Source: an uncultured Butyricicoccus sp.
GTDB lineage: Bacteria > Bacillota > Clostridia > Oscillospirales > Butyricicoccaceae
Direction of reading: 5' to 3'
DNA length: 18,448 nucleotides
Assembly: GCA_900547195.1 (NCBI GenBank)
Contig: URFQ01000052.1
Coordinates: 1-18,448 of the forward strand
The notes beneath the pieces are model-generated. The model did no database searches. It saw only the letters and a list, made by a program, of their open reading frames with translations, and had not been told where the DNA came from. A program made the translations under genes and the position numbers. Positions 1 to 7,415 of the stretch are shown here, one piece after another; positions within the stretch are counted from its first letter, which is position 1; every line of letters starts with the position of its first letter.

Positions 1-26
1 TAAAAAAAATGATTTTTCGCGCCCAT

Positions 27-701
27 TCAGCGCTCGTCTTCCAGTTTTTTCACGATATCCCGCGCAAATGCACCTAAAGTTCCCTTTTGAAAGGAAATCG
101 CAGTGCCGGGCAGGCCACAGCCGACTGCGGCGTCTATGACCGCCTGCGGCACGCCGCGCGCGGCCAACTCCTTTTTCACCGCCACGGCTGCACGCAGCGC
201 GGCCTCGGTGGAAATGGTATTGACCCTCGCTACAATGGACGGATCGCCCATGAGGATGCAGTCCGCCAGCCCGGGCAGGGCCGCGCGCACGCGCGCAAGC
301 AGCGCCGCATCGCCGGCGCCGAGTACAATCGCGCTTTTCAGCCCGTGCGCCATGCCGACCGCCGAACCGGCCATTTTGGCCTCCAGCCAGTGCATGTCCG
401 GGCGGCGCGTCCGCAGCGCGGGGGCGATATCGCAGGTGGTTGCAAAATTGAGCACAACCGCCCCCGGTTTGGCGCAGGACGCAACCGCTTCCAGCACCAT
501 GGGCGTCGCCCCGGCCGGAACAGCCACCGCAATCACGTCGCCGTCCCCGGCGGCCTGCAAATCCAGCGCGCCTGCACAGCCATGCGCCGCAGCGAACGCC
601 CGCGTCAGACCGGCGTCCTTGCCGATCGCCGTGCGTTCGCCGGACGCGGCTTCCATCAGGTGCGCCCCGAGCTGCCCCGGGCCAATCAGAACAAATTTCA
701 T
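27..701 (-). CDS. Rossmann-fold NAD(P)-binding oxidoreductase-like protein
   Basis: This is a 224-residue protein. It opens with a hydrophobic strand and a GxGxxG dinucleotide-binding loop (MKFVLIGPGQLG), as in the F420-dependent NADP oxidoreductase and pyrroline-5-carboxylate reductase superfamily. Around residues 60-90 it has the usual pattern of a strand ending in 'AVAVPAGAT' followed by 'VVLNFATT', the far side of a Rossmann domain. The C-terminal part is helical and Ala-rich, and I cannot assign it to a substrate. The ATG at 701 is chosen because AGGAGGGG lies 5-7 bases upstream; a longer frame reaching 734 has no such site. The gene stands alone and diverges from the PII gene. Fold assignment is fairly safe; the reaction is unknown. 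Confidence 0.6.
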   Translation of the reverse strand: MKFVLIGPGQLGAHLMEAASGERTAIGKDAGLTRAFAAAHGCAGALDLQAAGDGDVIAVAVPAGATPMVLEAVASCAKPGAVVLNFATTCDIAPALRTRRPDMHWLEAKMAGSAVGMAHGLKSAIVLGAGDAALLARVRAALPGLADCILMGDPSIVARVNTISTEAALRAAVAVKKELAARGVPQAVIDAAVGCGLPGTAISFQKGTLGAFARDIVKKLEDER

Positions 702-849
702 AGGATCCCCTCCTATCGCATATGGTATCATCATAGCGTATTTTCATGCGCCCGTCAAACGCCGCCGAAATATACTAGCGCCTGCGCATTGATTGCGATA
801 GAATACTAGTGAGAAGGTCTACAATTTTTGCGACAAAGGAGGAATTTGT

Positions 850-1200
850 ATGAAGGGCTTGATCATTTTTATCCGCAAGGAAAAGCTGGATGCCGTCAAA
901 GCGGTGCTGCAAACGCGCAACGCGAGCGGTATGACGGTTTCCAAAGCGACTGGCTGCGGACGGCGTAAACGCGCTGCAGAAACCGATATTCACCTCATGC
1001 CCGGCATGGAGATGCAGCAAAACCTGCTGGCAAAATTCCGCATTGACGTTGTGGTCAGGGACGCGGACGTGGAACCGCTGATCGATGAAATCTGCGCGGC
1101 CGCGTATACCGGCAAATACGGAGACGGCAAAATCTTCGTCTATGACGTCATTGACGCGGTGCGCATCCGCACCAAAGAGCGCGGCGACGCTGCCCTCTGA
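850..1200 (+). CDS. P-II family nitrogen-regulatory protein, variant T-loop
   Basis: This 116-residue protein has the PII C-terminal signature TGKYGDGKIFVYDVIDAVRI (B-loop T87-K94) followed by the C-loop arginines R105 and R107. PII trimers sense ATP/ADP and 2-oxoglutarate and control ammonium transport and nitrogen metabolism by binding partners through the T-loop. Here the T-loop region (about residues 36-57) is unusual. GlnB-type proteins have GRQKG followed by a tyrosine near position 51; this one reads GRRKR, lacks that tyrosine and appears about four residues longer. The start is set by an AAAGGAGG site 6-8 bases upstream. No amtB or glnA lies nearby, so the partner is not indicated by context. 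A strong hairpin terminator follows directly. Family assignment is secure; the partner is not known. Confidence 0.9.
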   Translation: MKGLIIFIRKEKLDAVKAVLQTRNASGMTVSKATGCGRRKRAAETDIHLMPGMEMQQNLLAKFRIDVVVRDADVEPLIDEICAAAYTGKYGDGKIFVYDVIDAVRIRTKERGDAAL

Positions 1201-1219
1201 ATCTTCCGCTTGTGCGGGC

Positions 1220-1242
1220 CGGCGCCTTCGGGCGCCGTTTTT
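1220..1242 (+). terminator. Rho-independent terminator of the PII gene
   Basis: A perfect CGGCGCC / GGCGCCG stem closes on a TTCG tetraloop and is followed by a run of T. It lies 19 bases after the PII stop codon and separates this gene from the downstream half-PII gene. Confidence 0.9.
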
Positions 1243-1310
1243 AATGCCCACCGCTTTGCAAAGTGTGCCCAAAACGCTCAAACCAGTGGACATTTTGTCG
1301 ATGTTCACCG

Positions 1311-1339
1311 ATGACAACCCGAAAAATATATGTTACAAT
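1311..1339 (+). promoter_or_regulatory. Predicted sigma-A promoter of the half-length PII gene
   Basis: A -35 box ATGACA (1311-1316) and a -10 box TACAAT (1334-1339) are separated by exactly 17 bases. It lies just after the PII terminator. A transcript would begin near 1346, after the first in-frame ATG at 1330, which argues for the ATG at 1378 as the true start of the next gene. Confidence 0.6.
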
Positions 1340-1377
1340 GGCTGCACAATCTGAGATCCGCCGCAGTAGGGATACAC

Positions 1378-1620
1378 ATGGGCTTTCTGGTAAAGGATAT
1401 TCTGGAACAAAACATTTTTCCCGGCACGCGGCTGGAAGCGACGCTGATTTCCAATGTCCGCATCGATGCCATCGTGCAGGACGGGGACGTGGAACCCGTG
1501 ATTGACGCGGTCTGCGAAGCCGCCCAGACCGGCAAGTACGGCGACGGTAAAATCTTCGTGTACAATGTGATCGACGCGGCACGGGTACGCACCAGGGAGC
1601 ACGGCGCTTGCGCGATATAA
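1378..1620 (+). CDS. N-terminally truncated PII paralogue (half PII)
   Basis: This 80-residue product matches the C-terminal two thirds of a PII protein. It starts around the T-loop (…NIFPGTRLEATLISNVRIDA) and runs through TGKYGDGKIFVYNVIDAARV and the C-loop arginines to a normal PII end. The first strand, first helix and second strand of the ferredoxin-like fold are absent, and no remnant of them can be read in any frame between the preceding terminator and this gene. It is clearly paralogous to the full PII gene 180 bases upstream. The ATG at 1378 is preferred because the frame's earlier ATG (1330) lies inside the predicted promoter; AGGGA sits about 6 bases before it. It could be an expressed modulator of PII or a decayed duplicate. 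The reading frame is intact. Confidence 0.7.
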   Translation: MGFLVKDILEQNIFPGTRLEATLISNVRIDAIVQDGDVEPVIDAVCEAAQTGKYGDGKIFVYNVIDAARVRTREHGACAI

Positions 1621-1663
1621 AAGAAAGCCGCCAGCGGGTAGACGGCTGTAAGGAGATATGAAC

Positions 1664-2596
1664 GTGAAAAAATACTTGCCCCTGGCGGCAAATCTGATCT
1701 CACAAACCCTGCTCGGTTTCGCCTACCTGTTTCTCCGCATGGGGATGGCTGCGGTTGGCCAGGATGCGCTCAAATTTTCCGCACTTCGTTTCGCGCTCGC
1801 CGCAGTGCTGATGTCGCTGCTGCTCCTTCTGCCCGTCGGGCCGCGCATCCGCCGGCCCGGGCGCGGCCTGGCGCTGCTGCTGCTTGTCAGCCTCTTTAAC
1901 CCTCTCACCAGCCAGCTCGCCAAGACCGCGTCCACCACCTACGTGGCGACTTCTCTCATTTCGCTTTTCAACAGCATGATCCCCGTGGTGATGATCGGGT
2001 TTTCGGCGCTTTTGAACCGCGAATATCCCACCCGCCGCCAAACGATGTTCGTCGCACTGACCGTGGGCGGCATGCTGATGGCAAGCGTTGCCGAATGGAC
2101 CGGCGATACTCTCACACCCCGGGGCCTGTTCCTCGTGTTAGCGTATGTGGTGACAATTTCGCTCAGCCGCGTGCTGGTCCGCCGGGCGACCGGCAGCTTT
2201 TCCTCCTATGAAATTACGTATTTTCAAACCCTTGTGGGCGCGCTCGGTTTTACTGCCCTGTCGTTTGGCGGGCATGTCCTGTCGGGCGCGCCGCTGCCAG
2301 CGTATTTCGAGGGGTTGGCCCGTCCGGATTTTGCGGTCGCGCTGCTCTATACCAGCGCGGGCACCTGCGTCCTCGCCTTCCTGCTGATGAATTATGCGTC
2401 CGCGCATCTGCCCTTTGCCGTATACTCAGCTTCCTGCACCTGGAGCACCGTGGTCGGTATCCTTTCGGGTGTATTTTTGCTGCATGAGCCGTTCACGCCC
2501 CTCCAGGTCGCGGGAACCGTGGTTATCCTGACCGGCATCCTCGGTATCAGCTTTTCTTACGACAAAGGGGATCACCGGTTCCACACACCCAAATAG
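1664..2596 (+). CDS. EamA/DMT-superfamily transporter
   Basis: This roughly 310-residue protein has about ten hydrophobic segments arranged as two five-helix repeats, the layout of EamA (drug/metabolite transporter) proteins. Typical features are the N-terminal 'LLGFAYLFLRMGMA' helix, the loop leading to 'YVATSLISLFNSMIPVVMIG' with the conserved proline, and the second-repeat equivalent 'LPFAVYSASCTWSTVVGI' followed by 'LLHEPFTPLQVAGTVVILTG'. It probably exports a small metabolite; the substrate cannot be told. I chose GTG at 1664: AGGAG at 1651-1655 sits 8 bases before it but only 2 bases before the alternative ATG at 1658. It starts 43 bases after the half-PII gene and may be cotranscribed with it. 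Confidence 0.88.
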   Translation: MKKYLPLAANLISQTLLGFAYLFLRMGMAAVGQDALKFSALRFALAAVLMSLLLLLPVGPRIRRPGRGLALLLLVSLFNPLTSQLAKTASTTYVATSLISLFNSMIPVVMIGFSALLNREYPTRRQTMFVALTVGGMLMASVAEWTGDTLTPRGLFLVLAYVVTISLSRVLVRRATGSFSSYEITYFQTLVGALGFTALSFGGHVLSGAPLPAYFEGLARPDFAVALLYTSAGTCVLAFLLMNYASAHLPFAVYSASCTWSTVVGILSGVFLLHEPFTPLQVAGTVVILTGILGISFSYDKGDHRFHTPK

Positions 2597-2600
2597 CAAA

Positions 2601-2634
2601 ACCGCCTCCGGCTGCTCTCCGGGGGCGGTTTTTT
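2601..2634. terminator. Bidirectional terminator between exporter and symporter genes
   Basis: The stem ACCGCC(T)CCGG / CCGG(G)GGCGGT is flanked by an A run on the left and a T run on the right. It can therefore end the + strand exporter transcript and the convergent symporter transcript on the - strand. Confidence 0.85.
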
Positions 2635-2678
2635 GTGGGTATCAGGAACGCCTTTTTATATGGCGGCGGGAATGGGCT

Positions 2679-4319
2679 TTATCTGCCTGCAAGGCCGAGC
2701 GGCGAGAAGGTTGCATACAGGCACAGCATCAGGAGCACGCATACAATGGCAATAGCCTTTCCATGCTTCCACGGCGTCATATCTACGACCTGTGCGTCCT
2801 TCATCACATAAGCGGTTTCACGCGGGCGGTACCTGCCGATGGCAAGCTGCAGGACGATGTTGAACACGAACAGTACAAAGAGGATGTATAGATAGTGTAC
2901 CTGGATTACACTCTTGAACGCGGGTGTCCATGTGATTGAATACAGAATGACATGGGCGATCAAGCCGATCTTAGGAGCGATGGCCGGTACCCGGGTGGTA
3001 TACAGGCCGATGATGACCGACGCGAGAATCGGCGCGCTGTAAAAGCCAAAGCACTGCTGAAGAAAGTCATACAGTCCCGAGGGGGCAAAGGAAACGACCG
3101 GGGCCACACAGATGGAGACGATTGCAAGGACGGTGCCGAAGCGCTGGCCGACCTTGACCAGATGCGCGTCCGAAGCGTCTGGGTTGAAAACCGGACGATG
3201 GAAATCGAGCGTGTACAGCGTCACCGAAGAGTTGAGCGCCGAGTTGAACGACGAAAGGATGGCGCCGAACAGCACAGCGGCAAAAAAGCCGAGCAAGGGC
3301 TTTGGCATCATTTCGATAATCAGGGTTGGATAGGCGAGGTCGCTCGTCTCCGCCAGCGCCGCTGCCTGTGCGTCGGACAGCAGGCCGTTGTGCGCCATGT
3401 AGAAGGTCAACAGGCCGCCGAGCGTAATGAACAGTGGGTTGGTCAGTTTGAGGAGCGCAGCATAGATCGCGCCCTTTTGGGCTTCCTTCAGGTTTTTTGC
3501 GCCCAGCGCACGCTGGATAATCGCCTGATTGGTCGTCCAGTAGAACATATTATTCATAACCATGCCAGTAAAGAGTACCGGCCACGGAACCATAGGCGCC
3601 TGCGCGTTGACTGGGTTAATGGCATTAAACTTTTCCGCCGGGATCAGGTTCACAAAATTGTGGACGCCCTTCACGAAGTCGCCGCCGCCGAACGCGGTCA
3701 GCGCAAACAGCGGAAGCGCAATGCCGCCGATCAGCAGTCCGACACCGTTGACGGTATCGGAGACCGCAACTGCCTTGAGGCCACCGAAAATTGCGTAAAT
3801 CGCACCGATGACGCCGATCGCCGCCGCAGTAATCACCACGCCCTGAAATTCGGTGACGCCGAAAATCCTATCAATTCCGAAAATCTGGTTAAACACCAGC
3901 GCTCCGGAATACAGGACTGTCGGCAGATAGGTCAGAAGGTAACCGAGCAGGAACAGGAAGGAAACAATGCGTTTGACCGTCGCATCGTAGCGTTCTTCGA
4001 GAAACTCCGGAACGGTTGTAATGCCCATTTTTAGATATTTGGGCAGGAAAAGGAATGCAAGAATAAGCAAGCCAAGGCACGATGTCCCATCCCAAGCCAT
4101 CGGCCCCATGTTGGTGGCGTAGCTCTGGCCAGCCTGTCCGACAAGCTGCTCGGTAGATAGGTTGGTCAGCATGAGGGAGCCTGCGATGACCGGTCCGGTC
4201 AGGCTGCGTCCGGCAAGAAAGTAGCCGTCCTGCGTGTCCAGCGTATCCCCGCGTGTTTTCCACCAGGAAACCACCGCGACAAGCGCTGTGAACAGAACAA
4301 ATGTAATTGGAATCAGCAT
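2679..4319 (-). CDS. Sodium:solute symporter, YidK-like (SSS/SLC5 family)
   Basis: This 546-residue, multi-pass membrane protein shows strong SSS-family motifs. The N-terminal stretch 'DGYFLAGRSLTGPVIAGSLM' and 'TNLSTEQLVGQAGQSYATNM' closely resemble E. coli YidK, as do 'FLPKYLKMGITTVPEFLEER' and 'LPTVLYSGALVFNQIF'. SSS proteins couple sodium entry to uptake of sugars, sugar acids or other small solutes; the substrate here is not evident and no catabolic genes lie beside it. The start gives an N-terminus matching YidK in length, although the likely ribosome binding site (AAGGGG) is about 12 bases away, longer than usual. It converges on the EamA gene over a shared terminator. No clear promoter could be assigned upstream. 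Confidence 0.93.
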   Translation of the reverse strand: MLIPITFVLFTALVAVVSWWKTRGDTLDTQDGYFLAGRSLTGPVIAGSLMLTNLSTEQLVGQAGQSYATNMGPMAWDGTSCLGLLILAFLFLPKYLKMGITTVPEFLEERYDATVKRIVSFLFLLGYLLTYLPTVLYSGALVFNQIFGIDRIFGVTEFQGVVITAAAIGVIGAIYAIFGGLKAVAVSDTVNGVGLLIGGIALPLFALTAFGGGDFVKGVHNFVNLIPAEKFNAINPVNAQAPMVPWPVLFTGMVMNNMFYWTTNQAIIQRALGAKNLKEAQKGAIYAALLKLTNPLFITLGGLLTFYMAHNGLLSDAQAAALAETSDLAYPTLIIEMMPKPLLGFFAAVLFGAILSSFNSALNSSVTLYTLDFHRPVFNPDASDAHLVKVGQRFGTVLAIVSICVAPVVSFAPSGLYDFLQQCFGFYSAPILASVIIGLYTTRVPAIAPKIGLIAHVILYSITWTPAFKSVIQVHYLYILFVLFVFNIVLQLAIGRYRPRETAYVMKDAQVVDMTPWKHGKAIAIVCVLLMLCLYATFSPLGLAGR

Positions 4320-5208
4320 GTTTGGTAAGAACCCCTTTTCTTTCGTAAAGAAACCTTGCCCACTCCGGTTGTGGGCCTGTCTTGTGCACTGGCATTATGA
4401 TAACACGCTTCTGTGAATGCCGCTATCAAAATATTGCGCATTCCTTTTTACCTCTTCTTATATCAAAAAAAATCGTGAATTTTTTATCACATGAAGCTGT
4501 AGTTTTACGTGTAGATTTTGTGAAAATAGAAATTTTATTGTCTGTTCATACAGTAATTACGCAATATATTTGTGTATTTTATACAACAGCAAAAGGAAAC
4601 TTTTGATTCACCTGTTTTAAAATACGCTGTTTACAAATATCGCTTTCTAGCGGGACATACGATTCCTGTGCAGGGGTTTTGTTCTCTTTGGCAAGACGGT
4701 ACTTTTGAAAAGGCATTTTCAAACACAAAAGGGCCTGTTGCAAAATGCAGTTTCCAGGCCAAAACAGAAAATCGACACATCAAAAGAGTTCTGGAGAATT
4801 GCCGTATTAAGCAATTCTCCAGAACTGTTTATCAAAGTAATTTTTTTAAATTCTATTTTGCAACAGGCCCTTCTTTTTATCGAATTGGAACTTTGTAGAA
4901 TCATACCGGAAGTCTTTTTCTGCTATATTCTTCATTACATTTGCTGCTAAAATAGGCCTGTTTTGTATAATTTATCTGAAATTCGCTTTGCATATTTGTA
5001 CTTTTTGTTGAATTTATGTATTTGTATTGATATTTTTGGAAATATGGTGTAATATATGAACAAGCTCTTCGAAGAGTTACTATATTAAGCAATGGGTACA
5101 TCGTACTTCTGAATTCATTGGCAATTATAATTATGGTTATACAGGTCAATTGTTATTCAGTCTCAGCGTATTGAAATGTGTTCTAAACGAAAGATTAAAA
5201 AGGCTGAT
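4320..5208. other. AT-rich gene-poor interval
   Basis: This 889-base interval is much richer in A+T than its surroundings. The short open frames here have no recognisable family resemblance, no convincing ribosome binding sites and biased, low-complexity composition. It holds the symporter leader (with a CCCAC/GTGGG hairpin near 4359-4376), the nested inverted-repeat element at 4729-4872, a small TTTGAAAA/TTTTCAAA hairpin (4704-4723) just beside it, and a perfect CTCTTCGAAGAG palindrome (5065-5076). I see no RNA gene. Confidence 0.6.
4729..4872. mobile_element. Nested inverted-repeat element, MITE-like
   Basis: Perfect 18-base terminal inverted repeats, AAGGGCCTGTTGCAAAAT at 4729-4746 and its complement at 4855-4872, enclose a second perfect 16-base inverted repeat, AGTTCTGGAGAATTGC (4787-4802) and its complement (4811-4826), with an 8-base loop. 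The 144-base unit has no coding frame of interest. The CTGTTGCAAA core of the ends recalls insertion-sequence termini (IS6- and IS1182-like elements have similar strings), so a non-autonomous element mobilised by such a transposase is plausible. No clear target duplication is seen at the edges. A structured RNA is the alternative. Confidence 0.6.
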
Positions 5209-5655
5209 ATGAAAAAACGAAGGAAACTCATCAGCATTGGATTGGCTTTCTTCTGTTTGTGCGCGGTAGTGCTGCATTGGCGTGGTGGTTCTGCGCCAAT
5301 GCAGCGCGCTGCTTCCATTTTGCAGAGCGATATGCCTGCATTTTCTGAACTTGCCTTAGAAATTCTTGATAAGGGCAATTCATCCGGATGCAGCCATCCG
5401 AATGTTCGGCAAATCACCTATTTCCCAGAATGCGGCTATATAGAATTCTTATGTGGTGCATCAGGATTCGTTCCTTCCTCTTCCTATTATGGGTTCTACT
5501 ATTCTGCGGATGCAGTTCCAAAGGGATTTCAAGGTGTGTCTATTCCTTTATCTGCAGATGGCATTGGTTGGAAGTGGGAAGACCCAAACAGCAGCAAATG
5601 TTATTATACTGAACCAGTCAATGCGTATTGGTATCTATATGAGATGCATTTTTGA
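5209..5655 (+). CDS. Hypothetical secreted or membrane-anchored small protein
   Basis: This is a 148-residue protein with a basic N-terminus (MKKRRK) and one hydrophobic segment at about residues 7-23, a signal peptide or signal anchor. The remaining part is predicted to lie outside the membrane. It is rich in aromatic residues and Ser/Gly, carries cysteines in 'SSGCSHPN', 'PECGYIEFLCG' and 'SSKCYY', and ends in 'AYWYLYEMHF'. I do not recognise a named family. The ATG at 5209 is preferred because AAAAAGG lies 5 bases upstream; an in-frame ATG at 5176 has no binding site. It sits alone, downstream of the AT-rich interval, and shares a bidirectional terminator with phoR. Confidence 0.65.
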   Translation: MKKRRKLISIGLAFFCLCAVVLHWRGGSAPMQRAASILQSDMPAFSELALEILDKGNSSGCSHPNVRQITYFPECGYIEFLCGASGFVPSSSYYGFYYSADAVPKGFQGVSIPLSADGIGWKWEDPNSSKCYYTEPVNAYWYLYEMHF

Positions 5656-5669
5656 CTAAAATTTATAAA

Positions 5670-5702
5670 AGGCCGCCCCACAGAAACGGCGGCCTCTTTT
5701 TA
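5670..5702. terminator. Bidirectional terminator between the small secreted protein and phoR
   Basis: The stem AGGCCGCC (5670-5677) / GGCGGCCT (5688-5695) is flanked by A-rich sequence on the left and a T run on the right. It serves the + strand gene and, on the - strand, the end of the phosphate operon; the T run reaches the phoR stop codon. Confidence 0.88.
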
Positions 5703-7400
5703 TGCGTCCGGCAATGGGAACGTCAGCAGGAAGCTCGTGCCCTGCCCAGGCACAGATTCCACCTTCACGGATGCGCCGTGAAGCTCGCACACATGCTTGA
5801 CGATGGCAAGGCCAAGCCCGGTGCCGCCGACTGTCTTGGAATGGCTCTTATCCGCGCGGTAAAAGCGTTCAAAGACATGCGCCTGATCGGCCAGCGCAAT
5901 ACCGATGCCATTGTCGGAAACGGCCAGCCGCGCCCCCTCCGGCGAAGCATTCACGCTCACATGCACCTTGCCGCCCGGATGGTTGTATTTAATCGCATTG
6001 TCACACAGATTGTATACCGCCTCACTCAGCATCTGGCGGACACCGCGCACCGTAATCGGCGCGCCCTCGAGTTCGATCGACACCTGGTGGCTCTCCGCGG
6101 CCTGGCGCAGGCGCTCCGTGGTCTCGTACGTCAGCGCGTACAGTTCGACCGATTCGAAGGGCAGCTCGGCCGGCGTGCTCTCATCCAAACGGGACAGCTT
6201 CATGATATCGTCCACGAGCGTAATCAGGCGGCCGGCTTCCGTGTGGATTTTCCGGGCAAAGCCGCGCACATCATCCGTCCTCGCCAGACCGAGCGACACC
6301 ATCTCGGCATAGCCCGAGATCGAGGTCAGCGGGGTTTTCAGTTCGTGGGACACATTTGCCGTAAACTCCCGGCGGCTGCGTTCCGCCGCATATCTCTCCG
6401 ACACATCCACAATCAGCAGCACGCAGCCGCGCGGCGTGCCCTCCACATCCACCGGGCTCAGGTACAGATGCAGATGGGCGCCCTCCTTGTTTTCACACTC
6501 AAAGGCTTCCTTATGCCCGGCAATCGCCGCGCGCGCCTTTTGGGTAAGCGTTGTATCGCGACTGAACACCACTAGGCTTTCTCCGCTCCAGCTGCGTTCT
6601 TCCGCGCCCATCAGGCGGATCGCCGCGCTGTTGGCCGACAGGATACGCAGCTGGTCGTCCAGCACGATCAGGCCTTCCGCCATGTTGCTCGTAATGGCTT
6701 CAAATTCGATCTGGCGGCGGCGCATCATACCGATCTGCTGCTCAATCTGCGCATTCTGCGCATGAATTTTGCTCAGCAGCGGGGAAAACTCCTCATAAAT
6801 ATTGTTGTTTTCCAGCGGCTGCTCCAAATTGAGCGTATTGATCGGCGCGACCAGCCGTCTTGTCAAGCGGTGCGCCAGCCACATCGACAGGCCGCACACC
6901 AGCAGCACAATCAGCAGCAGCGGCGGGACGGCGCGCTGTAAATCCCCGGTGACAATATCGGTCGTGTTGCTCAGACGCAGCACCTCGCCGGTAGAAAGCT
7001 GGATGGCCGCATAATAAGTCTGGCTGCCCAGCGTGGCCGAAGTGCGCGTCGCCGCACCTTCGCCGCCCTGCATGGCCTCCCGCACTTCCGGGCGCTCCAG
7101 ATGGTTTTCCATGTTGCCCGGATCGGAGTTGGAGTCAAAAACCACCGCGCCGTCCGGCTCGATCAGCGTAATGCGTGAACGGTCGCTCTTGCCGACGGCA
7201 ATCAGATATTCCATCCGCATCGCTTCCGGCAGGCCCTTTACTTCTTCCAGCCCAGCTGCAACCAGCGCGGTCTGCCGCGAGGTTTCGGTCTCCATGCGGC
7301 TAAACGCAGTCTGATAGCTGACCGCGAGCGTAGCGCAGAAGGTAATCAGGCAGGTAATCAGCGCAAGCATGCTCATGCATTGATTGATTTTGCGTTTCAT
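5700..7400 (-). CDS. phoR: Phosphate-regulon sensor histidine kinase PhoR
   Basis: This is a 566-residue membrane kinase. TM1 is at about residues 8-28, followed by an extracytoplasmic sensor region (to about 155), TM2 (about 158-176), a HAMP linker, a PAS domain (about 230-335), HisKA with the phospho-accepting histidine in 'FTANVSHELKTPLTSISGYA' (His352), and a HATPase domain. The HATPase carries the N-box 'NLCDNAIKYN', the G1 box 'DNGIGI', the F box 'FERFYRADKSHS' and the G2 box 'GGTGLGLAIV'. It phosphorylates PhoB when phosphate is low. The ATG at 7400 has GGAGG 5 bases upstream; the in-frame TTG at 7412 overlaps that site and is rejected. It is the last gene of the pst operon, 15 bases after phoB. 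The kinase is certain; the PhoR assignment rests on context and domain order. Confidence 0.93.
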   Translation of the reverse strand: MKRKINQCMSMLALITCLITFCATLAVSYQTAFSRMETETSRQTALVAAGLEEVKGLPEAMRMEYLIAVGKSDRSRITLIEPDGAVVFDSNSDPGNMENHLERPEVREAMQGGEGAATRTSATLGSQTYYAAIQLSTGEVLRLSNTTDIVTGDLQRAVPPLLLIVLLVCGLSMWLAHRLTRRLVAPINTLNLEQPLENNNIYEEFSPLLSKIHAQNAQIEQQIGMMRRRQIEFEAITSNMAEGLIVLDDQLRILSANSAAIRLMGAEERSWSGESLVVFSRDTTLTQKARAAIAGHKEAFECENKEGAHLHLYLSPVDVEGTPRGCVLLIVDVSERYAAERSRREFTANVSHELKTPLTSISGYAEMVSLGLARTDDVRGFARKIHTEAGRLITLVDDIMKLSRLDESTPAELPFESVELYALTYETTERLRQAAESHQVSIELEGAPITVRGVRQMLSEAVYNLCDNAIKYNHPGGKVHVSVNASPEGARLAVSDNGIGIALADQAHVFERFYRADKSHSKTVGGTGLGLAIVKHVCELHGASVKVESVPGQGTSFLLTFPLPDA

Positions 7401-7415
7401 AGTTTCCTCCAAATG

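Noticed and set aside
1330..1377. Earlier ATG at 1330 for the half-PII gene
   Set aside because: It lies before the predicted -10 box, and the added residues do not restore PII N-terminal sequence.
2952..4034. Long open frame of 360 codons on the + strand
   Set aside because: It is the antisense shadow of the sodium:solute symporter. Its product is Arg/Gln/His-rich with no family likeness.
4380..4440. Possible promoter and operator-like repeat upstream of the symporter
   Set aside because: TTGATA and TATCAT occur on the minus strand but 21 bases apart, and the inverted repeats are short and imperfect, so no call is made.
4729..4872. Assigning the inverted-repeat element to the IS6 family
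   Set aside because: Only the CTGTTGCAAA core matches from memory, no transposase is present and no target duplication is visible, so a family name is not justified.
4382..5149. Several short open frames in the AT-rich interval
   Set aside because: They overlap the inverted-repeat element, lack ribosome binding sites and show no recognisable motifs.
5652..6575. Open frame of 307 codons on the + strand
   Set aside because: It is antisense to phoR and the product is Arg/His-rich without motifs.
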